Below are positions 1 to 7,835 of a stretch of DNA of 64,000 nucleotides, one piece after another. The stretch spans positions 62,001 to 126,000 of the forward strand of contig NZ_JAYGHM010000012.1 in assembly GCF_034931125.1 (NCBI RefSeq). The letters are read 5' to 3'. A program made the position numbers and the translations under genes. Every line of letters starts with the position of its first letter. Position 1 is the first letter of the stretch. Source of the stretch: Rivularia sp034931125 (GTDB lineage Bacteria > Cyanobacteriota > Cyanobacteriia > Cyanobacteriales > Nostocaceae). The notes beneath the pieces were generated by a model that was given only the letters and a program-made list of their open reading frames with translations, was not told the DNA's origin and made no database searches.

Positions 1-302
1 TCTAAAGCCCTAATATCGCCCAAGTATCCTAAAGCACCCGCAGCATCGGCTCTGATGCCATAATCCGAATCAGCTTGCAGTGTTTGGATTAAAATCGGAT
101 AGCAATCGGGTGTTTGTTTAATCCCTAACGCAAATATTGCCATCGAACGTAGTTGTAGAGATTCATCATCAAGTACTTTTTTGATTAAAGGTACTGCATC
201 TTCCGCAGGGACATTCCTTAAAGAAGCAAGAGCAACCATTCTATCTCTTAAAGAAGAACTTTCTAATTGAGTAGTAATTTCTTGTAAGCTTGAATCTGAC
301 AT
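1..302 (-). CDS. HEAT-repeat protein (NblB/PBS-lyase-like), 3' end outside window
   Basis: Reading leftward from an ATG at 302 gives about 100 residues that run off the window edge. The protein starts MSDSSLQEIT and contains HEAT-like helical repeats, for example LRDRMVALASL, LQLRSMAIFALG and YGIRADAAGALGYLGD, spaced about 30 residues apart. Proteins of this kind include the phycobilisome lyase/NblB family and general scaffold proteins; they bind partners rather than catalyse. The C-terminal part is missing, so the subfamily cannot be settled. No signal peptide is seen, so it is probably cytoplasmic. Confidence 0.75.
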   Translation of the reverse strand, partial: MSDSSLQEITTQLESSSLRDRMVALASLRNVPAEDAVPLIKKVLDDESLQLRSMAIFALGIKQTPDCYPILIQTLQADSDYGIRADAAGALGYLGDIRAL

Positions 303-366
303 CTAATTTAAAAATAGTTTTTACTAGTTACATTTCTATAAGTAACATTACATAAGCTAAGATACA

Positions 367-930
367 TTAGCCTGATGGTAGGTTTTTGCGATGATTACTT
401 ATTAACCATGCCAGTAAAATACCAGTAATCGCGCCACTTGCAGCCCAGCCTAGGCCATTAGATATAGTCCCACCGCCAATATTACAGGCTACTGCACATA
501 CATAAGAACCGATCGCACCTCTAGCAGCACCGCTCAAAGCGCTAGCGAGTATCCACCAACCCGCGTATCGAAAGTGACGACGCAGCAATAACCACTGAGC
601 AAATCCCAAAACTGCAAAATTGACTGGTTCTTTAATAGTATTTAACCAAAAGACTTCCCATAATCCCCCAGTAGATGTCAGAAATTTAACTATAGGATTG
701 AGAATTTCTTGGGTAAATATCATCAGATAAACACCTAATATCCAACCGAAACCGCTTGCAGGTATCCACCAAATAGCAGAATTTATATAACGTCGTAAAA
801 CTATCCATTGAGTAATTCCAATAACGAACCCACTCGCGATTAATTCCCAGAAAAAATCAGTAGGAGCAGCCATATAACCAATAAACGCACCACCGATACC
901 AGTTGATAAAATCCAGAATAACCACAACAT
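367..930 (-). CDS. Small polytopic membrane protein of unknown function
   Basis: 187 residues starting at the ATG at 930 (MLWLFWILST). The protein is almost entirely hydrophobic, with roughly five membrane segments. It contains the motif QWIVLRR around residue 41 and again QWLLLRR around 108, each followed by a WW pair (SAIWWIPAS, AGWWILAS), so it is an internal duplication of about 65 residues. This pattern is common in cyanobacterial membrane proteins of unknown role. The reading frame stays open upstream through the octamer repeat and the N gap, but that part is repeat, not protein, so I place the start at 930. No function is assigned. Confidence 0.65.
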   Translation of the reverse strand: MLWLFWILSTGIGGAFIGYMAAPTDFFWELIASGFVIGITQWIVLRRYINSAIWWIPASGFGWILGVYLMIFTQEILNPIVKFLTSTGGLWEVFWLNTIKEPVNFAVLGFAQWLLLRRHFRYAGWWILASALSGAARGAIGSYVCAVACNIGGGTISNGLGWAASGAITGILLAWLISNHRKNLPSG

Positions 931-1171
931 AATTGGGGGGATGGGGGGATGGGGAGATGGGGGGNNNNNNNNNNNNNNNNNNNNNNNNNNNNNNNNNNNN
1001 NNNNNNNNNNNNNNNNNNNNNNNNNNNNNNNNGGGAGATGAGGAGATGGGGAGATGAGGGGATGGGGAGATGAGGAGATGGGGAGATGAGGGGATGGGGA
1101 GATGAGGGGATGGGGAGATGAGGGGATGGGGAGATGAGGGGATGGGGAGATGAGGGGATGAGGGGATGGGG
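931..1171. repeat. Octamer tandem repeat containing an assembly gap
   Basis: The stretch is built of alternating 8-base units close to ATGGGGAG and ATGAGGGG, nearly all purine on this strand. A run of 68 N at 965-1032 interrupts it. The flanks on both sides of the N are the same repeat, so the true length is unknown. Confidence 0.85.
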
Positions 1172-1204
1172 TAGTTAAACAGCGAGCAAGATGCTCGCAC
1201 TACT

Positions 1205-1248
1205 CTTAACTCCTAACTCCTAACTCCTAACTATTAACTTCTAACTCC
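1205..1248. repeat. STRR heptamer repeat (TAACTCC)
   Basis: Tandem copies of the heptamer TAACTCC, the complement of GGAGTTA. It lies at the 3' end of the transporter gene and overlaps its last codons by a few bases. The same heptamer appears in tandem near 9.9, 18.9, 28.85, 43.1 and 58.2 kb. Confidence 0.85.
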
Positions 1249-2683
1249 TTTTATTCCGTCTTTCTTCAAGTTTGAGTAACATTTCCGCGTGCATTTCGCG
1301 GGTTATGGGATAAAAATAGGTTAAAAATAATCCGCAAATTAAACATACTATGGGAACGGGACCGACAGCGATACGGATAGCTGAAAGTGCGGATTCTGGC
1401 TGGATGGGTAATTGAGTTTGTCCGGGGATATTTGCTAAGAAGCCGGAAGTTTGCAAGGCTATTCCGACTAAAAACAAACCAAGAGCTAAACCAAATTTTT
1501 GCAGTAGTACCATGAAACCATAAAATACTCCTTCGCGACGTTGCCCGGTTTGTAATTCATCTAGTTCAATTACATCAGGCATCATTGACCAAGGAACTAA
1601 ATAAGCCACAGATACCCCAGAACCTGCCATTACTGCTAAAAAATACATTAAACCAATTTGACCAGGCTGTAAGAAGAATAATCCCGTAGCTGCGATCATC
1701 CATAAAAACATTCCCATAAAGTAAACGGCTTTTTTGCCAACTCGTTTACTTAATGCACCCCAGACAAATAACATTAATAAAGCGGTTCCCTGTACCCCGA
1801 TCATGACTGCGGGTACATCTGATTCGTTTAACTTCATGCAATAAATCACAAAGTAAGGGATAACGCTAGCGGTTATTTGTACCCCCAACCAGGAAAAAAG
1901 ATATATCCCAATGACGAATAGAAAAGGTTTGTTACTAAAAACAATTTTTATTTGTTCTGCAATGGGAAGCGATTCGCTTTCCTCACTTTGGATACGTTTC
2001 GCTTCAAAAGCCAAAACGCGATCGCGAGTTCCCCAAACGCACCAAAATAATCCTAAAACTGAAATTACCGCACAAACCGCTGCTAAAACTAAATACTGCT
2101 GTTGACGGTTAAAAATTTCCGAAAATGTTGGCGAAAATATTAGTTGTGCTAGTAATAATGAAACGATACTACCGCCGATGGAAAAAGCGAAGCGGATACT
2201 ATTAAGACTGGTTCTTTCGTCGTAATCTTGAGTTAATTCTGGAGTCATTGCCGTATAAGGCAAATTGACCACCGTATAAAATACTTGAGATATTACTCCA
2301 ATAATCACGTAATACCAAAATAATCCCCAAACGTTGGTAGTTGGGACAATCCACTGCAAAAAGAAGAAAATCCCAAAAGGAATTGCACCATACAATAGCC
2401 AAGGAAGACGACGACCCCAACGACCCGATTTAGTTCGATCTGTTAAAACTCCTACTATTGGGTCATTAACCGCATCCCAAATTTTACCTACCATCAAGAT
2501 ACTGCCAGCTAAACCTGCTGGAATACCGGCTACATTTGTAAAGAAAAACAGCAAATAGAATACGGAAATATTTGCAGTAATAGCCGGACCCAAATCTCCC
2601 GCACCGTAAGCTAGCTTAGTTTTTAAGTTGAGTTTTTTATCTTTACCGACTTGGGGATAACCATCAGCAGCAGAATCGTTCAT
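1241..2683 (-). CDS. MFS transporter, GPH (glycoside-pentoside-hexuronide) family
   Basis: About 480 residues from the ATG at 2683; a GTG nine bases further upstream (2692) is the alternative. The protein has about 12 membrane segments. The N-terminal half has LAYGAGDLGPA and the cytoplasmic motif VNDPIVGVLTDRTKSGRWGRR, which matches the GPH/melibiose-permease family signature (D-P-x-x-G-x-x-x-D-R). These carriers import glycosides with a cation; the substrate cannot be told from sequence. It is divergent to the phosphoribosyltransferase at 2746, with only about 60 bases for both promoters. Confidence 0.85.
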   Translation of the reverse strand: MNDSAADGYPQVGKDKKLNLKTKLAYGAGDLGPAITANISVFYLLFFFTNVAGIPAGLAGSILMVGKIWDAVNDPIVGVLTDRTKSGRWGRRLPWLLYGAIPFGIFFFLQWIVPTTNVWGLFWYYVIIGVISQVFYTVVNLPYTAMTPELTQDYDERTSLNSIRFAFSIGGSIVSLLLAQLIFSPTFSEIFNRQQQYLVLAAVCAVISVLGLFWCVWGTRDRVLAFEAKRIQSEESESLPIAEQIKIVFSNKPFLFVIGIYLFSWLGVQITASVIPYFVIYCMKLNESDVPAVMIGVQGTALLMLFVWGALSKRVGKKAVYFMGMFLWMIAATGLFFLQPGQIGLMYFLAVMAGSGVSVAYLVPWSMMPDVIELDELQTGQRREGVFYGFMVLLQKFGLALGLFLVGIALQTSGFLANIPGQTQLPIQPESALSAIRIAVGPVPIVCLICGLFLTYFYPITREMHAEMLLKLEERRNKRS

Positions 2684-2745
2684 AATACCCACACTCGTAT
2701 TACAATAAAGAGTTTGGCATCTACTATTATTTTTATACCTCCCTT

Positions 2746-3267
2746 ATGCCAGACCTTTATATCTCGTGGTCAGATTATCACCACAAAATTGAACAACTAG
2801 CTGCTCAAATCTATCAATCCGGCTGGGAATTCAACCAAATAGTTTGCCTTGCTAGAGGTGGACTGCGAGTAGGGGATATTATATCCCGTATATACCAGCA
2901 ACCGCTAGCAATATTAGCAACATCATCTTACAGCGGTGCGGGCAAGCAAGAAAGGGGGCAATTAACCTTTTCTCATCATTTAACAATGACTACAGAAACA
3001 TTAGGCTCGCGAATCCTTTTGGTTGATGACTTGGTAGATTCAGGAGTTACGCTCGAAGAAACTATTCCTTGGTTAAAGAAAAATATTCAGACCCCTATTG
3101 AAGAAATTCGTACTGCCGTTATTTGGTATAAAGCTTGCTCGGTAATCGCTCCTAATTACTATACAGATTACCTATCTGATAACCCTTGGATTCATCAACC
3201 ATTTGAACATTATGAATCGATTAATCCAGCCGAACTTGCCGAACAAAAGTTAGGAGTGAGGAGTTAA
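2746..3267 (+). CDS. Phosphoribosyltransferase (purine/xanthine PRT type)
   Basis: 173 residues with a type I PRTase fold. The PRPP-binding signature ILLVDDLVDSGVTLE lies at about residues 87-101, and an N-terminal CLARGGLRVGD loop at about 33-43 supplies the PPi-binding segment. Such proteins transfer a base to PRPP, typically hypoxanthine, guanine or xanthine; the base is not evident here. The last residues and stop (LGVRS*) are encoded by a TTAGGAG-type heptamer repeat, so the native C-terminus may have been replaced by repeat-derived sequence. Confidence 0.8.
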   Translation: MPDLYISWSDYHHKIEQLAAQIYQSGWEFNQIVCLARGGLRVGDIISRIYQQPLAILATSSYSGAGKQERGQLTFSHHLTMTTETLGSRILLVDDLVDSGVTLEETIPWLKKNIQTPIEEIRTAVIWYKACSVIAPNYYTDYLSDNPWIHQPFEHYESINPAELAEQKLGVRS

Positions 3268-3269
3268 GG

Positions 3270-3510
3270 GATTTTGGATTTTGGATTTTGGATTAAAAGA
3301 TTTAGCAGTTATGGGATTTTAACAACTGATGCGTTTTTTGGATTTGTGCTGCGGACACGCTACGCGAATGGATTAGAAGATTTAGGAGTGAAGATTTAAG
3401 AGTTAGCTGTATAAATTTCTCCCAATGCTTGATACCCTATTCTAAATCCAAAATCCACTGACGCGGAAGCGTCTTCCCGTTTTTGTAATCCAAAATCTAA
3501 AATCTAAAAT
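3270..3510. repeat. Intergenic repeats between the PRT and AEC genes
   Basis: Tandem GGATTTT heptamers at about 3270-3296 and TCTAAAA/ATCTAAA heptamers at about 3490-3515. Between them is a dispersed GC-rich stem-type repeat (GACGCGGAAGCGTCTTCCCG). No gene is seen. Confidence 0.6.
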
Positions 3511-4419
3511 CTAAAATAGCCAGAGCCACATCGGCAGGGTGATGAGTAATAATACGGTTCCTAGAGCAATTGTTGTTACTGCTAAATCACTGTCGAGATT
3601 GAAGGCTTCAGCAATTATTAAAGTGGAGAAGGCGGGAGGCATTGCCATTTGCAGTAAAATTATTTTTGCTGGAGTACCTGTTATACCTAAAAGTGGTAAG
3701 GTACTGCCTAAGATGAGGGGTACTAGCAGCATTTTTATGGCGACGCTAACTCCTGCTTGGGGTACATTGTGCCAAGATTTTAACTTGCTCAGTCGCATTC
3801 CCATCAAAAGTAAAGATAAAATTACCCCACTCCAAGCGAGTTTTTCTAAATAAAATTCTGCAAAGAGGGGAATTTTCACTTGACGAAACAGCAAGCCGAA
3901 TCCGAAACTCCATAAAGCCGGATTGATTAAGATTGCTTTAGTGTTTTGCCAAAAATTGGTAGCGCTACCACCAAAACGGGCTGCAAGAGCCACACCCAAA
4001 CCCCAAGTACCGAACAACGAACCCAATAAATCGTAAAATATTGCCCAGGCAAAATACTCAGTCCCATATATTGACAGTGCTATGGGATAACCAAGAAAAC
4101 CCGTATTTCCTACCATTGCCGATAAAATAAAACTTCCCTGAGTCGGCAACTGAGGAACTGTATTTGTAAAATAAGCTTGGCATTTTATTCCCAACCAAGC
4201 AAAAAAGGCTCCTAGGAAAATGGCTGCGTAAGCAATTACGGGTGCAACCCAAACTGTTCCTGATAAGTCGGCTTGGCGCAAAAAAGCAACAATTCCTATA
4301 GGTACTCCGATCCAAAAGAGAAACTGACCTAAGCGATTTGGAACCGTTGAAGGGAGCCTGCGTCCCAGGATAAATCCGATTAAAACCAATCCAAACAGCT
4401 TAAGGTATAGTTGTGACAT
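3511..4419 (-). CDS. AEC-family transporter (auxin efflux carrier type)
   Basis: 302 residues from the ATG at 4419, which has AGGAG immediately upstream. About ten membrane segments lie in two halves, with the conserved half-repeat start GNTGFLGYPIALS at about residues 105-117 and a later LLLMGMRLS. The AEC family (PF03547) exports organic anions and amino-acid-like solutes; the bacterial substrates are mostly unknown. The length is normal for the family (about 300). The C-terminus lies inside a heptamer repeat. Confidence 0.8.
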   Translation of the reverse strand: MSQLYLKLFGLVLIGFILGRRLPSTVPNRLGQFLFWIGVPIGIVAFLRQADLSGTVWVAPVIAYAAIFLGAFFAWLGIKCQAYFTNTVPQLPTQGSFILSAMVGNTGFLGYPIALSIYGTEYFAWAIFYDLLGSLFGTWGLGVALAARFGGSATNFWQNTKAILINPALWSFGFGLLFRQVKIPLFAEFYLEKLAWSGVILSLLLMGMRLSKLKSWHNVPQAGVSVAIKMLLVPLILGSTLPLLGITGTPAKIILLQMAMPPAFSTLIIAEAFNLDSDLAVTTIALGTVLLLITLPMWLWLF

Positions 4420-4654
4420 ACTCCTACACTGATGCTACTGCCTACAGTATAGGCTTCTCGGTGACTCCTGGTATTCCATCGAACATTGACCGAGCTTTAT
4501 TCGCGATACGGGATGCCCCTCCGCACCGGGTTTTTATTAATTTTCTGTTAATATGTAGGCTGCATTTCTACATTTAATTGGGTTACACCTACATTTTGAT
4601 TTTACTAAAAATCGGGTTAGCCTAACGGCTCACTTAGTGAAGGTAATTTATAAG

Positions 4655-4782
4655 CACACTTTCGTGGGCGAGTTTCCCGACTTGAGGAAAGTGTAAGGCT
4701 TCTTACGATTGAAGCCAAGAGGTTTATCAAGACAAAATCGGAAACTGCATATGTAACCTGTAATCTAACAGGTTTCTTTCTC
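4655..4782 (+). ncRNA. Candidate structured RNA or 5' leader upstream of the VanY gene
   Basis: Three hairpins in series are visible. The first has arms ACACTTTC (4656-4663) and GAAAGTGT (4687-4694). The second has arms GGCTTC (4697-4702) and GAAGCC (4711-4716). The third has arms AACCTGT (4755-4761) and ACAGGTT (4768-4774) and is followed by TCTTTCTCT, like an intrinsic terminator. The element sits in a 410-base gene-free gap and ends about 50 bases before the VanY start. No known riboswitch consensus was recognised. Confidence 0.35.
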
Positions 4783-4832
4783 TACAGTCTACAATCTTTA
4801 ATGATTAGTGAACATTCATCAGGAGTTGAGCC

Positions 4833-5630
4833 TTGAATAATGAGTTTTCCGAAGAAGTACAAAACTCAACCCCCTCAGAAATTGGCGAAGATATTCCCCA
4901 AGCTTTGCGCGATACTCCTGATGCGGCACCCAAATTAGGTTTACGCCCCTGGTTTTTAGCGATCGCCGGAGTAACGAGTGTTGTTGTGCTTGCTGCAATC
5001 AGTGGTTTGATCTTTTACGCTGCTGCACCGAAAAATACTGCTAAGCAGCCGGAACCTACTAGTTCGGTTTCTCCCGATACACAAAATACTAATTCTAACA
5101 AAGAATCTATTTTGGGTCATCTAAAATACCAAGAAGCTTCAGCAAAGCAAATTGTAGCAATTAATGCCAACGGGCGGGTAAGACTGCGAGAATCTGCGGC
5201 TAAAAAATTTGAGCAGATGGTCAAAGATGCCCGTGCTTCGGGTATTAGATTAGTGCCAATTTCAGGGTTTCGCTCCATCAAAGAACAGGAACAGTTATTT
5301 TTTCAAGTAGGTGCTACACGCAATCAAACACCAGCCCAAAGAGCATCAGTTAGCGCTCCTCCCGGACACAGCGAACATCACACGGGTTACGCTGTAGATA
5401 TCGGTGATGGTGCGGTCCCAGCAACGAATCTGAGTACAAATTTTGAAAACACCCAAGCCTTTAAATGGTTGCAAGCCAACGCAGCACGTTACAGTTTTGA
5501 ATTGTCATTCCCTAAAGATAATATACAAGGCGTGAGTTACGAACCTTGGCACTGGAGATTTGTTGGCGATCGCGATAGTTTGGAGACTTTTTATAAAGCT
5601 AAGGATATTAAGCCAGTTCCCACACCATAG
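4833..5630 (+). CDS. D-alanyl-D-alanine carboxypeptidase, VanY (M15B) family
   Basis: 265 residues from a TTG at 4833, supported by AGGAG at 4821-4825; the nearby ATG at 4840 is out of frame. A cytoplasmic N-terminus of about 40 residues precedes one membrane anchor (about residues 42-67), a Ser/Thr/Asn-rich linker, and the peptidase domain from about 95 on. The zinc-peptidase motifs are intact: SGFRSIKEQ, then GHSEHHTGYAVDIGDG (SxHxxGxAxD), then EPWHWRF with the second zinc histidine. It trims the terminal D-Ala of peptidoglycan stem peptides outside the membrane. It stands alone, behind a possible structured leader. Confidence 0.88.
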   Translation: MNNEFSEEVQNSTPSEIGEDIPQALRDTPDAAPKLGLRPWFLAIAGVTSVVVLAAISGLIFYAAAPKNTAKQPEPTSSVSPDTQNTNSNKESILGHLKYQEASAKQIVAINANGRVRLRESAAKKFEQMVKDARASGIRLVPISGFRSIKEQEQLFFQVGATRNQTPAQRASVSAPPGHSEHHTGYAVDIGDGAVPATNLSTNFENTQAFKWLQANAARYSFELSFPKDNIQGVSYEPWHWRFVGDRDSLETFYKAKDIKPVPTP

Positions 5631-5677
5631 TCTTAGGGAAAATTATCTGGCGAATATAATGCCTGAGCAACCGCCCT

Positions 5678-5692
5678 CAGCCTAGAAGGCTG
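5678..5692. repeat. Dispersed repeat with small hairpin
   Basis: CAGCCT-AGA-AGGCTG forms a short stem inside a GC-rich stretch that contrasts with the AT-rich surroundings. It resembles the dispersed palindromic repeats of Nostocales and lies between the VanY gene and the hsdS relic. Confidence 0.4.
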
Positions 5693-5821
5693 GGGCTACA
5701 ATTACGAAGCCCGCCTGCGCTGGCTAGAGCCTTGTAACTACCCGGAGAACGTGATTCCTAATTATATCTAGTTCAATCAGATATATTTTTTAAAATATCT
5801 AATGTCACTTTAGGTTCTAAA

Positions 5822-6001
5822 ATGCCTAGATCTGATTGGGACTTTATTTCTACGTTCCCATTTAAATTTCCCCATGAGAAAGAACAAGAAAAAATAGCCA
5901 ACTTCCTAACCGCGATTGATCGCAAAATCGAAACCCTCTCCCGTCAAATCGACCAAACCGAACAATTCAAAAAAGGCTTACCGCAAAAACTGTTTGTGTA
6001 G
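5822..6001 (+). pseudogene. C-terminal relic of a type I restriction specificity subunit (HsdS)
   Basis: A 59-codon open stretch ends with a stop at 5999-6001. It reads FPHEKEQEKIANFLTAIDRK followed by IETLSRQIDQTEQFKKGLPQ and KLFV. This matches the conserved C-terminal coiled-coil of HsdS subunits (EQxKIAxFLxxxDxxIexxxxxI...KKGLlQqLFv). A full HsdS is about 400 residues, so both target-recognition domains are gone. No hsdM or hsdR is present in the window. It is a remnant of a deleted type I restriction-modification locus. I am confident of the family and do not expect a function. Confidence 0.75.
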
Positions 6002-6076
6002 ATTGTTAAAATTAAATCAACTAATCCAGAGCCAAACTGACCCCAAGCAACTGCAAACCATAGGAGGTAACGAACC

Positions 6077-6685
6077 ATGATCGCAGCCAAAGAAAATTTC
6101 CCCACCCTAACCCCCGAAGAATATTTCACTTGGGAAGAACAGCAACTAGAAAAACACGAACTGATCGACGGTCAAGTTTATGCTATGGGCGGCGGTCAAG
6201 CTTATGCCATGAGCGGTGGTAGCAAAAACCATAGCTTACTTGCTGCCAAATTCATCACATTGTTTACTAGTCATTTAGAAGGGAGTGGCTGCGACACCGC
6301 AACTTCAGACCTGCGAATTAACATTGTTGGCACAAATAACTACACATATCCAGATGTCAGCGTCACCTGCGACGATCGCGATAAAACCACAACCCAATAT
6401 ATTACCTACCCCTGCTTAATCGTTGAAGTTCTCTCAAAAACTACGGAAGCCTATGATCGCGGTGGCAAATTCAGAATGTACCGCCAAAACCCAGCCTTAA
6501 TTGATTACCTACTAGTCAGTTCCACCAGCATCGAAATCGACCTGTATCACAAAAACGACGCAGGCGACTGGTTGATTATCAACTACAAAGTAGGCGACAC
6601 AATCGAACTCAAAAGCATTAACCTTAATTTCCCCATTGAACAAGTCTATCGCGGTTTAACCCTTGAACCAGGGAATGGGGAATAG
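6077..6685 (+). CDS. Uma2-family PD-(D/E)XK nuclease-like protein
   Basis: 202 residues with a strong ribosome-binding site (AGGAGG at 6062-6067). The family (PF05685, DUF820) is greatly expanded in cyanobacteria and has a restriction-nuclease fold. Visible motifs are LTPEEYFTWEEQ, HELIDGQVYAM, SDLRI, YPDVSVTCDD (the catalytic-type Asp) and LIVEVLSKTTEAYDRGGKF (the ExK-like segment). Two in-frame 24-base copies at 6170-6193 and 6194-6217 duplicate GQVYAMGG/GQAYAMSG after the first motif. The real substrate of these proteins is unknown. It lies in a patch of broken mobile or defence genes. Confidence 0.85.
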   Translation: MIAAKENFPTLTPEEYFTWEEQQLEKHELIDGQVYAMGGGQAYAMSGGSKNHSLLAAKFITLFTSHLEGSGCDTATSDLRINIVGTNNYTYPDVSVTCDDRDKTTTQYITYPCLIVEVLSKTTEAYDRGGKFRMYRQNPALIDYLLVSSTSIEIDLYHKNDAGDWLIINYKVGDTIELKSINLNFPIEQVYRGLTLEPGNGE

Positions 6686-6714
6686 AATCAAAGCATTACT
6701 CATTATTGCCCAAT

Positions 6715-6978
6715 ATGCTAACCCTAGAAATAGCCATTCAAAAAATCCAACAACTCCCCCTCGAACAACAAAAAAAAGTGATCGAATTTGTATAATTCCT
6801 TGAATTTCAAGCCGATCGCCAACAACCCGAAACACCTCCCCAACAAGATCAAGACTTTTTCGCCCTAGTCGGAATTTGGGAAGGGAAAAACATTACCCTA
6901 GACACCATCCGTAAAGACGCATGGGGTGAAGAGAATCAACTTTATCAAATGATAAGGTTGACTTTGATTTGTTTTTGA
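6715..6978 (+). pseudogene. DUF2281-type antitoxin-like gene interrupted by a TAA
   Basis: From the ATG at 6715 the frame reads MLTLEIAIQKIQQLPLEQQ, then KKVIEFV, then TAA at 6793-6795. It continues in the same frame as FLEFQADRQQPETPP and DFFALVGIWEGKNITLDTIR to a stop at 6976-6978. The cyanobacterial family has EF(I/V)EFLEF here, so the TAA is best explained as a GAA-to-TAA substitution. The rest of the frame is undamaged, which suggests recent loss. Such genes often precede a PIN-domain toxin; none is visible downstream. Confidence 0.65.
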
Positions 6979-7348
6979 GGCAATCTTCAACGATTTCATG
7001 ATTCTCCCTAAATCGCCCAATAACTGCAAATCCTTGCCAACTGCTTGTTCAAACACTAACAACCCACATTCTGCACTTCACTATCTAATACGCAATGATT
7101 ATGGAGTATAGATAACTTGGCAAGCACAAAATTTGCAAAAGTAAAGTATTTGTAAGTAAAAAATCACCAAGCTAACCATATTTTTTATATTGCTTTATAC
7201 TACAAAGTGAAACACGAAATACAGGTTAAAAACTATCCAAAAATCGGAACAATAAGTTTGCCACATTCTATTGGAAGCATAAGCTTGCCGTTGCGGCAAA
7301 GTTATGAGTAAAGTCACATTGATAACTACTCATTGTTAATTGTAAAAA
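6979..7348. other. Gene-free stretch
   Basis: AT-rich sequence between the broken antitoxin gene and tRNA-Ala. I see no coding frame, clear hairpin or tandem repeat. Confidence 0.5.
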
Positions 7349-7421
7349 TGGAGCTAAGCGGATTCGAACCGCTGACTTCCTCAATGCCATTGAGGCGCTC
7401 TACCAACTGAGCTATAACCCC
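7349..7421 (-). tRNA. tRNA-Ala(GGC)
   Basis: A complete 73-base cloverleaf on the minus strand. The acceptor arms GGGGTTA and TAGCTCC pair with one G-U. The D arm is GCTC/GAGC, the anticodon stem CCTCA/TGAGG, and the anticodon loop ATGGCAT gives anticodon GGC. The T arm is AGCGG/CCGCT around TTCGAAT. The discriminator base is A and CCA is not encoded. It borders the decayed accessory patch, as tRNA genes often do at integration sites, but no att duplication was found. Confidence 0.95.
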
Positions 7422-7540
7422 GCAAAATGCATCTTTCATGATGCCTGAATAACCTACAATTTGTCAATATATAAATTTGAAGATGTTTAACTAAGAAGTA
7501 TAACAATGAAATTAATCATAACCATAAAATAACAAAAAAA

Positions 7541-7735
7541 TTATGATGAAGCTTGTAGCAAGTAGCTCATACAGTGTCCCATGAGAAAGTAAACTACCAT
7601 CATCGCGGCGGCTGCTAGAGCAACTAACATACCAGCTAGCATCAACGAAAATTCTTTGTCTTCAAAAGCCTTTTCCATTAAGTGTAAAGACCAAGCTACT
7701 AACGCTACATCAAGAACTAAAATAGGTATCAACAT
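7541..7735 (-). CDS. Small two-helix membrane protein of unknown function
   Basis: 64 residues beginning MLIPILVLDVALVAWSL. One hydrophobic segment covers residues 1-18 and a second covers about 30-54, separated by a charged loop (MEKAFEDKEFS). The pattern, and the LDVAxVAWSLHLM start, resemble short conserved cyanobacterial membrane proteins, but I cannot name a family. It lies between the tRNA gene and hisF on the same strand as both. It may be translated; the ribosome-binding site is weak. Confidence 0.55.
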   Translation of the reverse strand: MLIPILVLDVALVAWSLHLMEKAFEDKEFSLMLAGMLVALAAAAMMVVYFLMGHCMSYLLQASS

Positions 7736-7835
7736 TTTTCTTAAGTTATATTAATTATTGTTAACTTATATTAACATCGTTTCTAAGAACTGTGTTGAAC
7801 TAATTTAGATGTTGAAGAAGCGAAGATTTTACTTT

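Noticed and set aside
931..1200. Open frame extending the 367-930 membrane protein through Pro/Ser/His-rich repeats
   Set aside because: It translates an octamer DNA repeat and crosses an assembly gap; the protein has a good ATG at 930.
4655..4782. Known riboswitch or Yfr-type RNA
   Set aside because: I looked for cobalamin, glutamine and Yfr1/Yfr2 core motifs by eye and found none, so it is listed only as an unnamed structured candidate.
7349..7421. tRNA-Ala as an integration site with att duplication
   Set aside because: No repeat of the tRNA 3' end was found in the adjacent accessory patch, and no integrase is present.
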